From Steroidobacter agaridevorans (GTDB taxonomy: Bacteria > Pseudomonadota > Gammaproteobacteria > Steroidobacterales > Steroidobacteraceae): DNA of 64,000 nucleotides. Shown piece after piece: positions 35,572 through 44,667 of the stretch (within the stretch, counting starts at the first letter, position 1; every line of letters starts with the position of its first letter). The stretch spans positions 372,001-436,000 of the forward strand of contig NZ_BLJO01000003.1 of assembly GCF_009932555.1 (NCBI RefSeq). Reading direction: 5' to 3'. The translations under genes and the position numbers were made by a program. A model generated the notes under the pieces. That model was given only the letters and a program-made list of their open reading frames with translations, was not told the DNA's origin and ran no database searches.

Positions 35572-35582
35572 CTGTCACTCGC
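35554..35582. terminator. Hairpin spanning the cbbT stop, shared by converging genes
   Basis: GCGAGTGACAG (35554-35564) and CTGTCACTCGC (35572-35582) form perfect 11-base arms with a 7-base loop that contains the TGA stop of cbbT. The converging TonB receptor gene ends at 35590, so one hairpin can end both transcripts; on the minus strand a short TTTC follows. Strong stem, weak U-tract. Confidence 0.55.
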
Positions 35583-35589
35583 GCTTGGC

Positions 35590-37875
35590 TCATTGGAAGC
35601 CGTACCGCAGCTCGACGCCAACCTCGCGCGGACGAATCAATGTTTCCTTCGCGCCGAGCGACGGTTGACCGGTATCGATGACGCCGCGCTCGTCAGCGAG
35701 GTTGCGGCCGAACAGCTCGATGGACAGATCCTCTCGCTGAAAGGCGATGCGCAGGTTGGCGGTATTGAACGATTCCTGGCTGAGCACCTCGTCCACGCCA
35801 AACTTCAAGCGCAGCTCGCCGACGTAAACGTAATCCGCACGCACATAGCCGGACCACTCCGGCCCCATGACGAAGCTGTACTGTGCGCCGACGCTTCCGT
35901 TCTTTTCCGGTGCGTCCGGCAGGCGTTCGCCTTTGGAGTAGATCGTGCCGGGCTCGACGCGCTCGAACTCCGCCTGGGTGTAGGAGGCCGCAAAGTTGAA
36001 GCGCCACGCATCGCCGGCTTGCGCCACCATCTCCAGTTCCACACCGTCGTTGGTCACGTCGCCGGCATTCGCCAGCACGCTGAAGCCGCAGGGAAGCGCC
36101 ACGCCGAGCTGCACGCCTTCCCAGTCCTGTCGATACACCGCTGCATTGAGGCCAAGGCGACCGTCCGCGAACTGCGATTTCACGCCCAGCTCGTAATTCC
36201 ACAACGTATCGGGATCGGTGAACGCACCGGCGCCGACGGCTGCGGCCGCCGCCTGACAGGCGTCGGGCAGGCGCTGATTCACCACACCGCTGCGAAAGCC
36301 GCGACCGGCCTGCAAATACAATGTCAGGTCCTCGGCAGGCTCGTAACGCAGATAGGCCGAAGGATTGAACTCACTCGATGAGCCTTCTTGATCGGGCGCG
36401 CCCGGTTGCGCTCCGCCGATCAGAAAGCCATCCGAGGCGGGAGTGAGACTGGTCAGATCGTCTTCGAGATAACGCGCGCCGACGCCGACGGTCCACTGCG
36501 ACGCGAATGTATAGCTGACTTGAGCGAACGCGGCGCGCTGCTCTTCTTCGGAGAAGCGTGCCATGGGCGCGTCGGCGGCGAAGTCCTGACCGGCCAGCAC
36601 CTCCGGCAAACAGGTGGGGCACGAGTAGTCAGGCACGAACTGCGAGAAGTCGGCGGTCTGCTTCAAATAGAACAATCCGGCGAGCCATTGAAACGGACCG
36701 TCGCCGAGCGACTGCAACCGCAGCTCTTGAGTGAACAGCTTGCCCACGCTGCGATCTCGCAGCGGCCAGGGGATGGGCGCGCCGAAGCTGCCTTCGGCGA
36801 GATAGGTGATGTCCTGGTTGGTGAAGCGCGTCATCTTCGACCAGTTGCTGGCCGAGGTCAGCGACACGGCGTCCCAGTCGTACTTGGCGACAATGGTATT
36901 GATTTCGAGTCGCTCGCCCGCGCCGCCTTCCTCGAAGTAATCCAGCGCACGGCTCTGCTCATACTCACCGAACTCCGGCATGGTGAACGGCTCGCTGTTG
37001 AGGGTGACGTCCTGCGTGGCGTGCGTCAGGTCGATCTTGAGAGCGTCGGTGACTTGCCAGCCGAGCGCGGCGCGAACGCCCCAGGTGTCTTCCGAATTGA
37101 TGTCTTTGCGGGTGAACGCTGGGACGGCCGGCGTGACGAGCAAGCCGTCAGGCAGGCCCAACGCGGCGCCGTAGTCGACGGACGGTTGGCCTGCGAACTT
37201 GTTGTCGATGTAGCCGGCGATCTCGTCTTGATAGCCGACGACCCGCAGCGCCAGTCGGTCCGTGATCAACGGAATGTTGACCGTGCCTTCGACGTGATAG
37301 CTCGCGTCGCTCGAATGCGCCGTCGTGAAACCTCGCGCGCCGACGTGGGCTTCGAAACCCGAAGCGTCGGGCGCCGCGGGAAGGATCCGGACCACGCCGG
37401 CCAGCGCGCTGGCGCCGAACAGCGTGCCTTGCGGGCCGCGCAAGACTTCGACGCGATCGATGTCGACCAGTCGCAGATTCGGCTTGCCGCCGAAGTTGGT
37501 CAGCACGCTGGTCACTGTCTCGCCGAAATATGTCGCGGTGGTGGAGGGCAAGCCGCCTTCGCTGCCGCTGATGCCACGAATACGAATCTGCGAGACGCCG
37601 GGGCCGCCGTCCTCGAAGAACACGCCGGGCACGGTGTTGAGATAATCGGCGTAATTCGTGAAGCCGCGTGTCTGGATGTCTTCGGTCGTGATCGCGGAGA
37701 TGGCCACCGGAACGTCCTGCAGTTTCTCCTCGCGCTTGGTTGCAGTGACGATGATCTCCTGCAAAACCTGTGCGTCGCGTGGAGTATCCGCAGCGCTAGC
37801 CGGCGCTGCAAAGACGCAGGTCTGTAAAAAGGCCGCGGACAGGGCCGCTCGCGACAAGCCGTTCATGCGCATCAT
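35590..37875 (-). CDS. TonB-dependent outer-membrane receptor
   Basis: 761 residues. Signal peptide (AALSAAFLQTCVFAAPASA), TonB box QEIIVTATKREEKLQDVPVA, plug (SQIRIRGISGSEGGLPSTTA, DIDRVEVLRGPQGTLFGASA) and a barrel ending in Phe-Gln (PREVGVELRYGFQ), slightly atypical because the last residue is usually Phe. Several ATGs start it: 37875, 37872 and 37866; the GAGG at 37876-37879 best suits 37866. It is divergent from an Lrp/AsnC regulator across about 140 bases, suggesting control by that regulator. The plug type is shared with receptors of unknown, often aromatic or amino-acid-derived ligands. Confidence 0.9.
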   Translation of the reverse strand: MMRMNGLSRAALSAAFLQTCVFAAPASAADTPRDAQVLQEIIVTATKREEKLQDVPVAISAITTEDIQTRGFTNYADYLNTVPGVFFEDGGPGVSQIRIRGISGSEGGLPSTTATYFGETVTSVLTNFGGKPNLRLVDIDRVEVLRGPQGTLFGASALAGVVRILPAAPDASGFEAHVGARGFTTAHSSDASYHVEGTVNIPLITDRLALRVVGYQDEIAGYIDNKFAGQPSVDYGAALGLPDGLLVTPAVPAFTRKDINSEDTWGVRAALGWQVTDALKIDLTHATQDVTLNSEPFTMPEFGEYEQSRALDYFEEGGAGERLEINTIVAKYDWDAVSLTSASNWSKMTRFTNQDITYLAEGSFGAPIPWPLRDRSVGKLFTQELRLQSLGDGPFQWLAGLFYLKQTADFSQFVPDYSCPTCLPEVLAGQDFAADAPMARFSEEEQRAAFAQVSYTFASQWTVGVGARYLEDDLTSLTPASDGFLIGGAQPGAPDQEGSSSEFNPSAYLRYEPAEDLTLYLQAGRGFRSGVVNQRLPDACQAAAAAVGAGAFTDPDTLWNYELGVKSQFADGRLGLNAAVYRQDWEGVQLGVALPCGFSVLANAGDVTNDGVELEMVAQAGDAWRFNFAASYTQAEFERVEPGTIYSKGERLPDAPEKNGSVGAQYSFVMGPEWSGYVRADYVYVGELRLKFGVDEVLSQESFNTANLRIAFQREDLSIELFGRNLADERGVIDTGQPSLGAKETLIRPREVGVELRYGFQ

Positions 37876-38015
37876 CCTCTTGCCAGTTCTTCTAGTGTTC
37901 GAGGTTCGACCCCGTGAATATGCAGCCCATCGCGCGTGAGTTGCGTTCGTTTTTGCAAAGGAGGGCGGAGGAATCGTTTGCTGGCATACTGCGTTCCACT
38001 ATCGGGGAGTGGCGA

Positions 38016-38543
38016 ATGGCACAGAACTCATCGCGGCCCAGCCGCATCGATCGCATCGACTTGAGCATCCTGACAGCACTATTCAGCGAGGCGCGCATCA
38101 GCAAGGTGCAGATGAGCGAGGCCGTCGGGCTGTCCGCCAGTCGCTGCTACGAGCGGATGCGGCGCCTGGAGCAAGCGGAGATCATTCGCGGCTATCACGC
38201 CGATATCGACATCGCGCGCCTCGCCAGTTGCCTGCAGTTCCAGGTGCAGATCAAGCTGTTGAACTACACCAGCGCGCGCGCCAGGCAATTCGAAAAGACG
38301 CTGCTGAAAATTCCAGAGATCGTCTCCTGTCATGGCGTGCTCGGGCACGTGGATTACGTCATGACGGTCGTCGCCGCGACCGTGGAGCGCTATCAGGAAG
38401 TCATTGCCGAGCTGCGCAACCAGAGCGAGAACGAGTTCGACTTCGTGACCTTCCCGATCTCCAAGGCGATCAAATCGCACAGTCACAGCGACCTGAAGCA
38501 GATCGTCGGCCGGCTGACCCGCGAAGAACCGAGCCCCGGCTAG
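38016..38543 (+). CDS. Lrp/AsnC family transcriptional regulator
   Basis: 175 residues from ATG 38016, preceded by GGGGAG at 7 bases. N-terminal helix-turn-helix (IDRIDLSILTALFSEARISK, LSASRCYERMRRLEQAEIIR) and C-terminal RAM ligand domain (LQFQVQIKLLNY, ILGHVDYVMTVVAAT-like: GVLGHVDYVMTVVAA). It should sense an amino acid or related ligand. It is divergent from a TonB receptor gene and upstream of a DgcN-like gene, serine hydrolase, acylase and amidohydrolase, which it may control. The longer frame from 37914 includes no family sequence. Confidence 0.92.
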   Translation: MAQNSSRPSRIDRIDLSILTALFSEARISKVQMSEAVGLSASRCYERMRRLEQAEIIRGYHADIDIARLASCLQFQVQIKLLNYTSARARQFEKTLLKIPEIVSCHGVLGHVDYVMTVVAATVERYQEVIAELRNQSENEFDFVTFPISKAIKSHSHSDLKQIVGRLTREEPSPG

Positions 38544-38620
38544 GCCAGAACCGAAGAATCGTCCGCGCCGCTTCCCTAAAACGAACAATACTGGCGCCGG
38601 CCGGCCGGCATATTGCCGGC

Positions 38621-39640
38621 ATGAGCATCCTGAGCCTGCCGCAACCCTACCTGCTGTTCCTGGGCGACGCCGTCGACGAGCGCGATGCCAAGACGGCGAT
38701 GGGGCTTCGAGATTGGGCCGGCGACCGGTGCGTCGGCGAATTCGCATTGCCGGGCGTCACCGTTACAACCGGGCTTCCTCGACTGACGCCGGCAGCGGCG
38801 CGTGCCCGAGGCGCTCAAGCACTCGTCATCGGCGTAGCGCCGGCGGGCGGTATCGTGCAGCCGAGCTGGATTCCGGCGCTGCTCGATGCGCTCAGGGCAG
38901 GACTGGATCTGGTCAGCGGCATGCACACGAGGCTCGACGATGTGCCAGTACTGCGCTCGGCTGCTCTGGAGCTCGGTCGGCGCCTCATCGATGTGCGCAA
39001 GCCTCGACAAACGTTTCCCGTGGGTACAGGGCGTCGACGCAGCGGCCGACGTTTGCTTACCGTGGGGACTGACTGCGCGCTCGGAAAGAAATACACCGCG
39101 CTGGGTTTGGTCCGTGCGTTCGAGCAACGCGGCGTATCCGCAACGTTTCGCGCGACGGGGCAGACCGGCGTCATGATCTCCGGCTCGGGGGTCGTGATCG
39201 ATTCGGTCGTCGCGGACTTCATCGCGGGCGCCGCCGAAGCGCTCACCCCGGACGCAGCGGCCGATCACTGGGATGTGGTCGAAGGGCAGGGCTCCCTGTT
39301 TCATCCGGCGTACTCCGGCGTATCGCTCGGGCTGCTGCACGGGACGCAGCCAGACGTGATCGTGATGTGTCACGAGGCCGGCCGGAAATCGGTGCACGGC
39401 TTGCCCGACTTCGATCTGCCCGGCCTCAGGGAAGCCATCGATGTGACGCTGACGCTCGCCCGACGCACCAATCCCGGTGTTCGTTGCGCCGGTGTGAGTC
39501 TCAACACCGTGACGTTATCGGTCGAAGCGGCGAATGCGCTGCTCGAACAGCACAGCATCGAACTGGGGATGCCGTGTGCCGACCCGATTCGCGGGGGGGC
39601 TCGCTTCGATGAACTGGTAACCGAATGCTTACGCGGGTGA
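38621..39640 (+). CDS. dgcN: DUF1611 family protein, DgcN-like (D-glutamate N-acetyltransferase family)
   Basis: 339 residues: N-terminal Rossmann-like part (PYLLFLGDAVDERDAKTAMG), ARGAQALVIGVAPAGGIV, and a P-loop-like domain LLTVGTDCALGKKYTALGL, with EGQGSLFHPAYSG and CHEAGRK. DUF1611 proteins of this type are named DgcN, which acetylates D-glutamate before racemisation by DgcA. ATG 38621 has a poor ribosome site, but the family starts here; an extension to 38009 overlaps the Lrp gene in another frame. Neighbours are an Lrp regulator and a D-Ala-type serine hydrolase. No DgcA-like enolase-superfamily gene is in the window, so the pathway is incomplete here. Family assignment firm, substrate inferred. 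Confidence 0.8.
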   Translation: MSILSLPQPYLLFLGDAVDERDAKTAMGLRDWAGDRCVGEFALPGVTVTTGLPRLTPAAARARGAQALVIGVAPAGGIVQPSWIPALLDALRAGLDLVSGMHTRLDDVPVLRSAALELGRRLIDVRKPRQTFPVGTGRRRSGRRLLTVGTDCALGKKYTALGLVRAFEQRGVSATFRATGQTGVMISGSGVVIDSVVADFIAGAAEALTPDAAADHWDVVEGQGSLFHPAYSGVSLGLLHGTQPDVIVMCHEAGRKSVHGLPDFDLPGLREAIDVTLTLARRTNPGVRCAGVSLNTVTLSVEAANALLEQHSIELGMPCADPIRGGARFDELVTECLRG

Positions 39641-39644
39641 ACCT

Positions 39645-41375
39645 GTGAAGACATCGTCGATTCGTGCACTGCCGACGTTGGCGGCGGCCGTGCTGACCGT
39701 TGGAATGGCTTCGGCATCGACGTCCGAAGGCGTTAGCGTGACTCAGCGACAGCAGATCGATGCGCTGTTCGCGCAGTATGCGGATACAGCGAGACCCGGT
39801 TGCGCAGTCGGTGTGATGCGCAACGGTCACGTGGCTGTCGCGAAGGGCTATGGTCTTGCGGATGTGGAGCGGGCCGTGCCTATTACGTCCGCGTCCGTGT
39901 TCGATATCGGCTCGACGTCGAAGCAGTTCGCCGCGGCCGCTGTGATCTTGCTGGAGCTGGATGGGAAGCTGTCGCTCTCGGACGATGTGCGCAAATACGT
40001 GCCGGAGCTGCCGGATTACGGCCGGGTCATCACCATCGATCATTTGCTCAGGCACACCAGCGGGCTGCGCGACTACACGGCGTTGTTGTCGCTGTCGGGG
40101 CTGGAAGTCGAACAGGTGGGGACGGATGAACAGGCGCTTGCCGTCATCGCGCGCCAACGTGCGCTCAATTTTCCCACGGGCACGCGCTACGAATATTCGA
40201 ACAGCGGTTTCTTTCTGCTGGCGGTCATCGTCGAACGGGTGAGTGGCCAGCCGCTTGGGCAGTTTGCTCGCGAGCGCATCTTTCAGCCGCTGGGCATGAA
40301 GAGCGCGCAGTTTCGCGATAAGCATGCCGAGGTCATTCCGGGTCGCGCGCTCGGATATGCAGTCGATGCCGAAGCGCCACAGGGAACGGTGCGTTTCAGG
40401 AATGCGCTGTCGAACTGGGAGCAGACCGGGGACGGCGCGCTGCATCTGGCCATCGAAGACCTCGCTAAATGGGATGAGAACTTCTATCAGCCACGGGTCG
40501 GCGGGCAGCCGCTGATCGACCGTCTGACTCAGCGCGGCCAACTGGATAACGGAGAAAAGATCGCTTATGCGCGCGGGCTGTTCGTCGATGAGTACCGCGG
40601 CGTGCCTCGTGTGCATCACGCAGGCAATTGGGTCGGTTACAACGCGATGCTCGCGCGATTCCCGGAGCAACACACCTCGGTGGCCGTCCTTTGCAATTTC
40701 GAAGGCGCGGAAGCGTCGGAGTTGTCGGAGAAGGTTGCCGATATCGTTCTGGCCGATGTGCTGAAGGGCGCCGATGCGGGCGGCGCTCAGAAAGCATCCC
40801 CCGGCAAGAAGACGGCGGTCAAGCCTGTGCCGCTGCAACGGTTGCTCGGCAGCTACTTCGATGCGAACACCGAGACCATTCTCGAAGTGATCGAACAGCA
40901 GGGAGCGCTGATATTGAAGATCGGCGCGATGCCGTTGCCGCTCGTCGCCACCGGGCCGGCGAGTTTCGAGGTGCAGGGTTTTCCAGTGAAGGCCGACTTC
41001 TCGGTCACCGGCAAGCAGCTGGCGAACGAGCTGAAGCTCCGCATCGGCGACGACGATGCCATGGCGGCGACGCGCTTCACGGCTGCCACGCCCAGCGCCG
41101 AAGCGCTGCAGAGTTATGTCGGCACGTTCTACAGCCCGGAGCTGGATGTGACCTGGCCGCTGGTGATCGACCAGGGAAAGCTTGCAGTACGTGACGAGCA
41201 CCGGAAGTTCGAAACGAAGATTCAGCCGCTCGCACCGGCGATGCAGGATGCCTTCAGCGGCGAGGCGGGGCTGTTGCGCTTCGCTCGCGACGCGTCGGGC
41301 AAGGTCACAGGTTTCGAGCTGAGTGCGTCGAGAATGCGAGGCATCCGCTTCGAGCTGCGTTCGACGAATCGATGA
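39645..41375 (+). CDS. Serine hydrolase (class C beta-lactamase / D-aminopeptidase fold)
   Basis: 576 residues, GTG start 4 bases after the dgcN-like stop. Signal peptide (TLAAAVLTVGMASA) then a penicillin-binding-like domain: SxxK motif S90-TSK93 in FDIGSTSKQFAAAAVI, YxN at Y184-SN in YEYSNSGFF and a HxG-like VHHAGNW. The last 190 residues (from about 390) form a lipocalin-like C-terminal domain (LQRLLGSYFDANTETILEV, YVGTFYSPELDVTWPLVI). Such enzymes include D-aminopeptidases, D-Ala-D-Ala carboxypeptidases and esterases; none can be chosen from sequence. Tight spacing indicates co-transcription with dgcN and the acylase gene 13 bases downstream. Confidence 0.85.
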   Translation: MKTSSIRALPTLAAAVLTVGMASASTSEGVSVTQRQQIDALFAQYADTARPGCAVGVMRNGHVAVAKGYGLADVERAVPITSASVFDIGSTSKQFAAAAVILLELDGKLSLSDDVRKYVPELPDYGRVITIDHLLRHTSGLRDYTALLSLSGLEVEQVGTDEQALAVIARQRALNFPTGTRYEYSNSGFFLLAVIVERVSGQPLGQFARERIFQPLGMKSAQFRDKHAEVIPGRALGYAVDAEAPQGTVRFRNALSNWEQTGDGALHLAIEDLAKWDENFYQPRVGGQPLIDRLTQRGQLDNGEKIAYARGLFVDEYRGVPRVHHAGNWVGYNAMLARFPEQHTSVAVLCNFEGAEASELSEKVADIVLADVLKGADAGGAQKASPGKKTAVKPVPLQRLLGSYFDANTETILEVIEQQGALILKIGAMPLPLVATGPASFEVQGFPVKADFSVTGKQLANELKLRIGDDDAMAATRFTAATPSAEALQSYVGTFYSPELDVTWPLVIDQGKLAVRDEHRKFETKIQPLAPAMQDAFSGEAGLLRFARDASGKVTGFELSASRMRGIRFELRSTNR

Positions 41376-41388
41376 GTTTCCAAGAAGA

Positions 41389-43761
41389 ATGAACCGTCAC
41401 AAGATTTCGATCCTGGCTCTGGCCTCCCTCGGTCTGTCGTTCGCTGGTTTTGCATTGGCGGCGCCGAGAGCGGAGATCCGCACGACCTCCTATGGTGTGC
41501 CTCACGTGCTGGCCGATGACTTCGAAGGCGTCGGCTTTGGTCTGGGGTATGCCTTCGCGCAAACCGGTATCTGCGATATCGCCGCGCGCTGGGTCACCGT
41601 GAATGCCATGCGATCGCGATACTTCGGTCCCGACGAGCCGAGTACGGATGCTTACCCGTCGGGGCCGGAGCCCTTCACGAATGTCCAAAGCGATTTCTTC
41701 TGGAAGAGCGTGCTGGACCGCGACCTCGTCGGCCAGGAGTTGCGATCGAAGCCGCCGCTCGGGCCGACGACCGAAGTGAGGGAGCTCGTGCGTGGCTACG
41801 CGGCGGGCTACAACCATTACCTGGCGAAAACGGGCGTCGACAACATTCCAGATGCACGCTGTCGCGGCGCTGAGTGGGTTCGACCCATCGCCGAGCAGGA
41901 TGTTTATTTGCGCGCGCTGCATTGGAGCTCGTTCCTCAGCTCGGGGGCGCTCATGCAGGACTATGTCAGAGCGGCGCCGCCCACCGCGGGTGCCAAGAGT
42001 AAGAGTGTGCAGCCGACGTCTGGATCCAACGACCTCGAATCCAGCATTACTTCGCAGCCTCAAGGGCCCGGCAGCAACATGATCGCCTTGGGCAAGGAGG
42101 CCACCGACAATGGCCGGGGCATGCTGTTCGCCAATCCGCACTGGGTGTGGCATGGACCGGAGCGCTGGTTCGAGGCGCAGTTGACCGTGCCCGGCAAGTT
42201 GAATGTTTATGGCGGCGGCGTGCTCGGCGTGCCCGTGGTGCTGTTCGGTCACAATGAGAAGGTGGCCTGGAGTCACACGCTGGCGACGCCACGACGCTTC
42301 ACTGTTTATCAGCTTCGTCTGGCGCCGGGTTCCACCACCTCATATCTCTATGACGGCAAGCCCAGAGCCATGACCCCGCGAACCGTGACCGTTGAGGTTC
42401 GCGGCGCCGACGGCAAGCTCCAGAACCGCAGCCACACGTTTTGGGGAACGCACTATGGCACCGTGCTGCAGAGTGCCGAGTTCGGCTGGACTGACGACAC
42501 GGCGTACGCGGTGCGAGACGTGGCGATGAACTTTCGCTGGTTGAATCAGCAGCTGGAAATGAATCGCGCACAGTCGGTCGAGCAGCTGGATGAAGCGGGG
42601 CGCAAGTATCTCGGCATCGGCTGGCTCAACACCATGGCAGCCGACTCTGCTGGCAACACGTACTACGCGGATCGCACGGGCGTGCCGCATGTTACGAACG
42701 CGCAGCTCGACAAGTGCGTGAACTCGGACCTCGGACGCCGCATGCTCGAGCGCCGGCAAATGGTTCTCGACGGTTCCCGCTCGGAGTGCGAGTGGGGCAG
42801 GGATGCCGATTCGATCGTGCCGGGGACCTTCGGAGTGGCCGCGCTGCCGAAGCTGATGCGCACCGACTATGTCACGAACTCGAACGACAGCTACTGGACC
42901 AACAATCCGCACCAGCTGCTGGAAGGCTACCCGTTGATCGTCGGCGATGAGCGCACAACGCGCTCGCTGCGAACCCGCAACGGCCTGTTGAAGATCGAGC
43001 GCCGGCTCAAGGGCGTCGACGGTCATCCAGGGAAGCGCTTCACGCTCGATCAGCTCGAAGCGATCACGATGGACAATCGCGTGCTCGCGGCCGAGTTGTG
43101 GCGCGATCCGCTCGTGTCGCTGTGCCGGAAGCTGCCCGCGAGGGCCGGGCTACCGGCGGCGTGCGATGTGCTCGCGAAGTGGGATCAGACCGAGAATCTG
43201 GACAGCTCGGGCGCCGTGCTGTGGCGTCGATTCTTCGAGAATCTCGACTACAAGGCACAGAAGGAAGTTTTCGCCGTGCCGTTCGATCCTGCGGATCCCA
43301 TGAACACACCGAGTGGCTTGCACACCGAAGACCCGCGCGTCGCGAAGGCCTTGAACGCAGCGATTTCGGACCTCCTGGACTCCGGTGTGCCGCTCGATGC
43401 GGCCTATCGCGGCTATCAATATGAGACGCGCGGTGACACTCGCATTCCCATGCACGGCGGCCTGGCCGACGCCGGTCAATACAATTTCATGCACAACAAG
43501 ACCGGCTGGGTGCCGGGCAAGGGCTGGCCGGAGATGTATCTCGGTTCGACCTTGATCCTGTGGATGCAGTTCACCGAGCAAGGGCCGAAGGGGCGCTCGA
43601 TCATGACTTATTCGCAGTCCGACAACCCGAGCTCGCCGTACTACCTCGATCAGGTGAGGCTGTACTCGGAAAAGAAATCGAAGCCCATCCTGTTCAGCGA
43701 GCGGGACATCCTCGCGGATCCGAATCTCGAGGTCACGCGGGTTCCCTTGCCTGCGAGATAG
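41389..43761 (+). CDS. Secreted penicillin-acylase-family Ntn hydrolase
   Basis: 790 residues. Signal peptide (ISILALASLGLSFAGFALAA), then alpha-chain (EIRTTSYGVPHVLADDFEGV), a spacer, and the self-processing site at QGPGSNMIALG, where Gly 228/Ser 229 is the expected cleavage point and Ser 229 the nucleophile. Beta-chain motifs: GMLFANPHWVWHGPERWFEA, VPVVLFGHNEKVAWSHTLA, NSNDSYWTNNPHQL. The family hydrolyses amides, such as acyl-homoserine lactones, aculeacin, cephalosporin side chains and N-acyl amino acids. The short spacer and the context of amino-acid genes favour an N-acyl amino acid or peptide substrate, but quorum-signal hydrolysis is possible. ATG 41389, 13 bases after the serine hydrolase. 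Confidence 0.85.
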   Translation: MNRHKISILALASLGLSFAGFALAAPRAEIRTTSYGVPHVLADDFEGVGFGLGYAFAQTGICDIAARWVTVNAMRSRYFGPDEPSTDAYPSGPEPFTNVQSDFFWKSVLDRDLVGQELRSKPPLGPTTEVRELVRGYAAGYNHYLAKTGVDNIPDARCRGAEWVRPIAEQDVYLRALHWSSFLSSGALMQDYVRAAPPTAGAKSKSVQPTSGSNDLESSITSQPQGPGSNMIALGKEATDNGRGMLFANPHWVWHGPERWFEAQLTVPGKLNVYGGGVLGVPVVLFGHNEKVAWSHTLATPRRFTVYQLRLAPGSTTSYLYDGKPRAMTPRTVTVEVRGADGKLQNRSHTFWGTHYGTVLQSAEFGWTDDTAYAVRDVAMNFRWLNQQLEMNRAQSVEQLDEAGRKYLGIGWLNTMAADSAGNTYYADRTGVPHVTNAQLDKCVNSDLGRRMLERRQMVLDGSRSECEWGRDADSIVPGTFGVAALPKLMRTDYVTNSNDSYWTNNPHQLLEGYPLIVGDERTTRSLRTRNGLLKIERRLKGVDGHPGKRFTLDQLEAITMDNRVLAAELWRDPLVSLCRKLPARAGLPAACDVLAKWDQTENLDSSGAVLWRRFFENLDYKAQKEVFAVPFDPADPMNTPSGLHTEDPRVAKALNAAISDLLDSGVPLDAAYRGYQYETRGDTRIPMHGGLADAGQYNFMHNKTGWVPGKGWPEMYLGSTLILWMQFTEQGPKGRSIMTYSQSDNPSSPYYLDQVRLYSEKKSKPILFSERDILADPNLEVTRVPLPAR

Positions 43762-43811
43762 CGGTCGCGCACACTCCCGCCGAAGTACGGACACCTCAGA
43801 GGGGAGAAAAA

Positions 43812-44663
43812 TTGAACAGATTGCTGCTGGCGTCGCTATTGCTATGCCTCTCGGGCCTGGTCCGGGCGGCCGATCCGACGCCGGTGTTCGACGTGCACGT
43901 GCATATCTGGGAAGGCGAGAAGTCCGTGAAGGAATATCTCGCCCAAGTGGCTGCCGATGGCCAGCAAGTGACCCGCTTCGGCGGCATTCACATGGCGGTG
44001 CTGGGCAAGGTCGCCGAGACCCGATCGAAGAACGACGAACTGGTCGCGCTCTCGAAGCGTTATCCCATGATTCCCATCGCCTCCGTGCATCCTTACGACG
44101 GCGATGCGGCCTTTGCCGAGCTGGAACGTCTGGCTGCCCTGGGTGTGCGCGCGATCAAATTACATCCCCATACTCAAAAGTTCGATGCGGCGGACGAGCG
44201 CGTCCTCGCCGTCTGCAAACGCGCCGGCGAGCTTGGGCTCGTGGTGCTGATGGACAACGCGAACATCCTGCCCGGCGACAACCAGAAGCTGTTCAACCTT
44301 GCATTGGCGACGCCGCAGACGCATTTCATATTTACTCACCTCGGCGCGCTCGAATTCCGCTTCTGGAACATTCTGCCGCTGGCACGCACCGCCAAGGGGT
44401 TGATGGAGGACAACATCCACTTCGACATCGCGGGCACCGTCGTGCTGGCCGCCGACTCGCCGCTGGAGGAGGAGTTCGTCTGGACCATGCGCAACGTCGG
44501 CATCGACAACCTGCTGCTCGGCTCGGACTTTCCGCAGCTGTCGTTGAAAAAGGGCGCCGACGCGTTGGACCGGCTGGGATTGACCGAAGAAGAGAAGCGG
44601 AAAATCCGCTGGGGCAACGCCGAGCGGCTGCTTTTAAAGGAGCGGCCCAAGTCAGTACCATAG
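43812..44663 (+). CDS. Secreted amidohydrolase-2-like metal-dependent hydrolase (TTG start)
   Basis: 283 residues. The start is TTG at 43812, five bases after GGGGAG; it begins a clean signal peptide (NRLLLASLLLCLSGLVRA), and no ATG serves. The TIM-barrel of the amidohydrolase-2 group follows: VFDVHVHIWEG, IASVHPYDGD, IKLHPHTQKFDAA, FIFTHLGALEF and LLLGSDFPQLSLKK give the usual metal ligands. Family members hydrolyse or decarboxylate small aromatic and amide compounds. Unusually for this family it is exported. It follows the acylase gene by 50 bases and probably acts on its products. Confidence 0.8.
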   Translation: MNRLLLASLLLCLSGLVRAADPTPVFDVHVHIWEGEKSVKEYLAQVAADGQQVTRFGGIHMAVLGKVAETRSKNDELVALSKRYPMIPIASVHPYDGDAAFAELERLAALGVRAIKLHPHTQKFDAADERVLAVCKRAGELGLVVLMDNANILPGDNQKLFNLALATPQTHFIFTHLGALEFRFWNILPLARTAKGLMEDNIHFDIAGTVVLAADSPLEEEFVWTMRNVGIDNLLLGSDFPQLSLKKGADALDRLGLTEEEKRKIRWGNAERLLLKERPKSVP

Positions 44664-44667
44664 CGGC

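Noticed and set aside
35554-35582. cbbT TGA inside a hairpin as a selenocysteine codon with SECIS
   Set aside because: Transketolase has its normal length and end here, and the sequence after TGA is the antisense of the receptor gene.
36388-37827. 479-residue plus-strand reading frame opposite a TonB receptor
   Set aside because: The receptor on the minus strand has complete plug and barrel motifs; this is its shadow.
38009-38620. Extension of the DUF1611 protein upstream of 38621
   Set aside because: It overlaps the Lrp gene in a different frame and has no family sequence.
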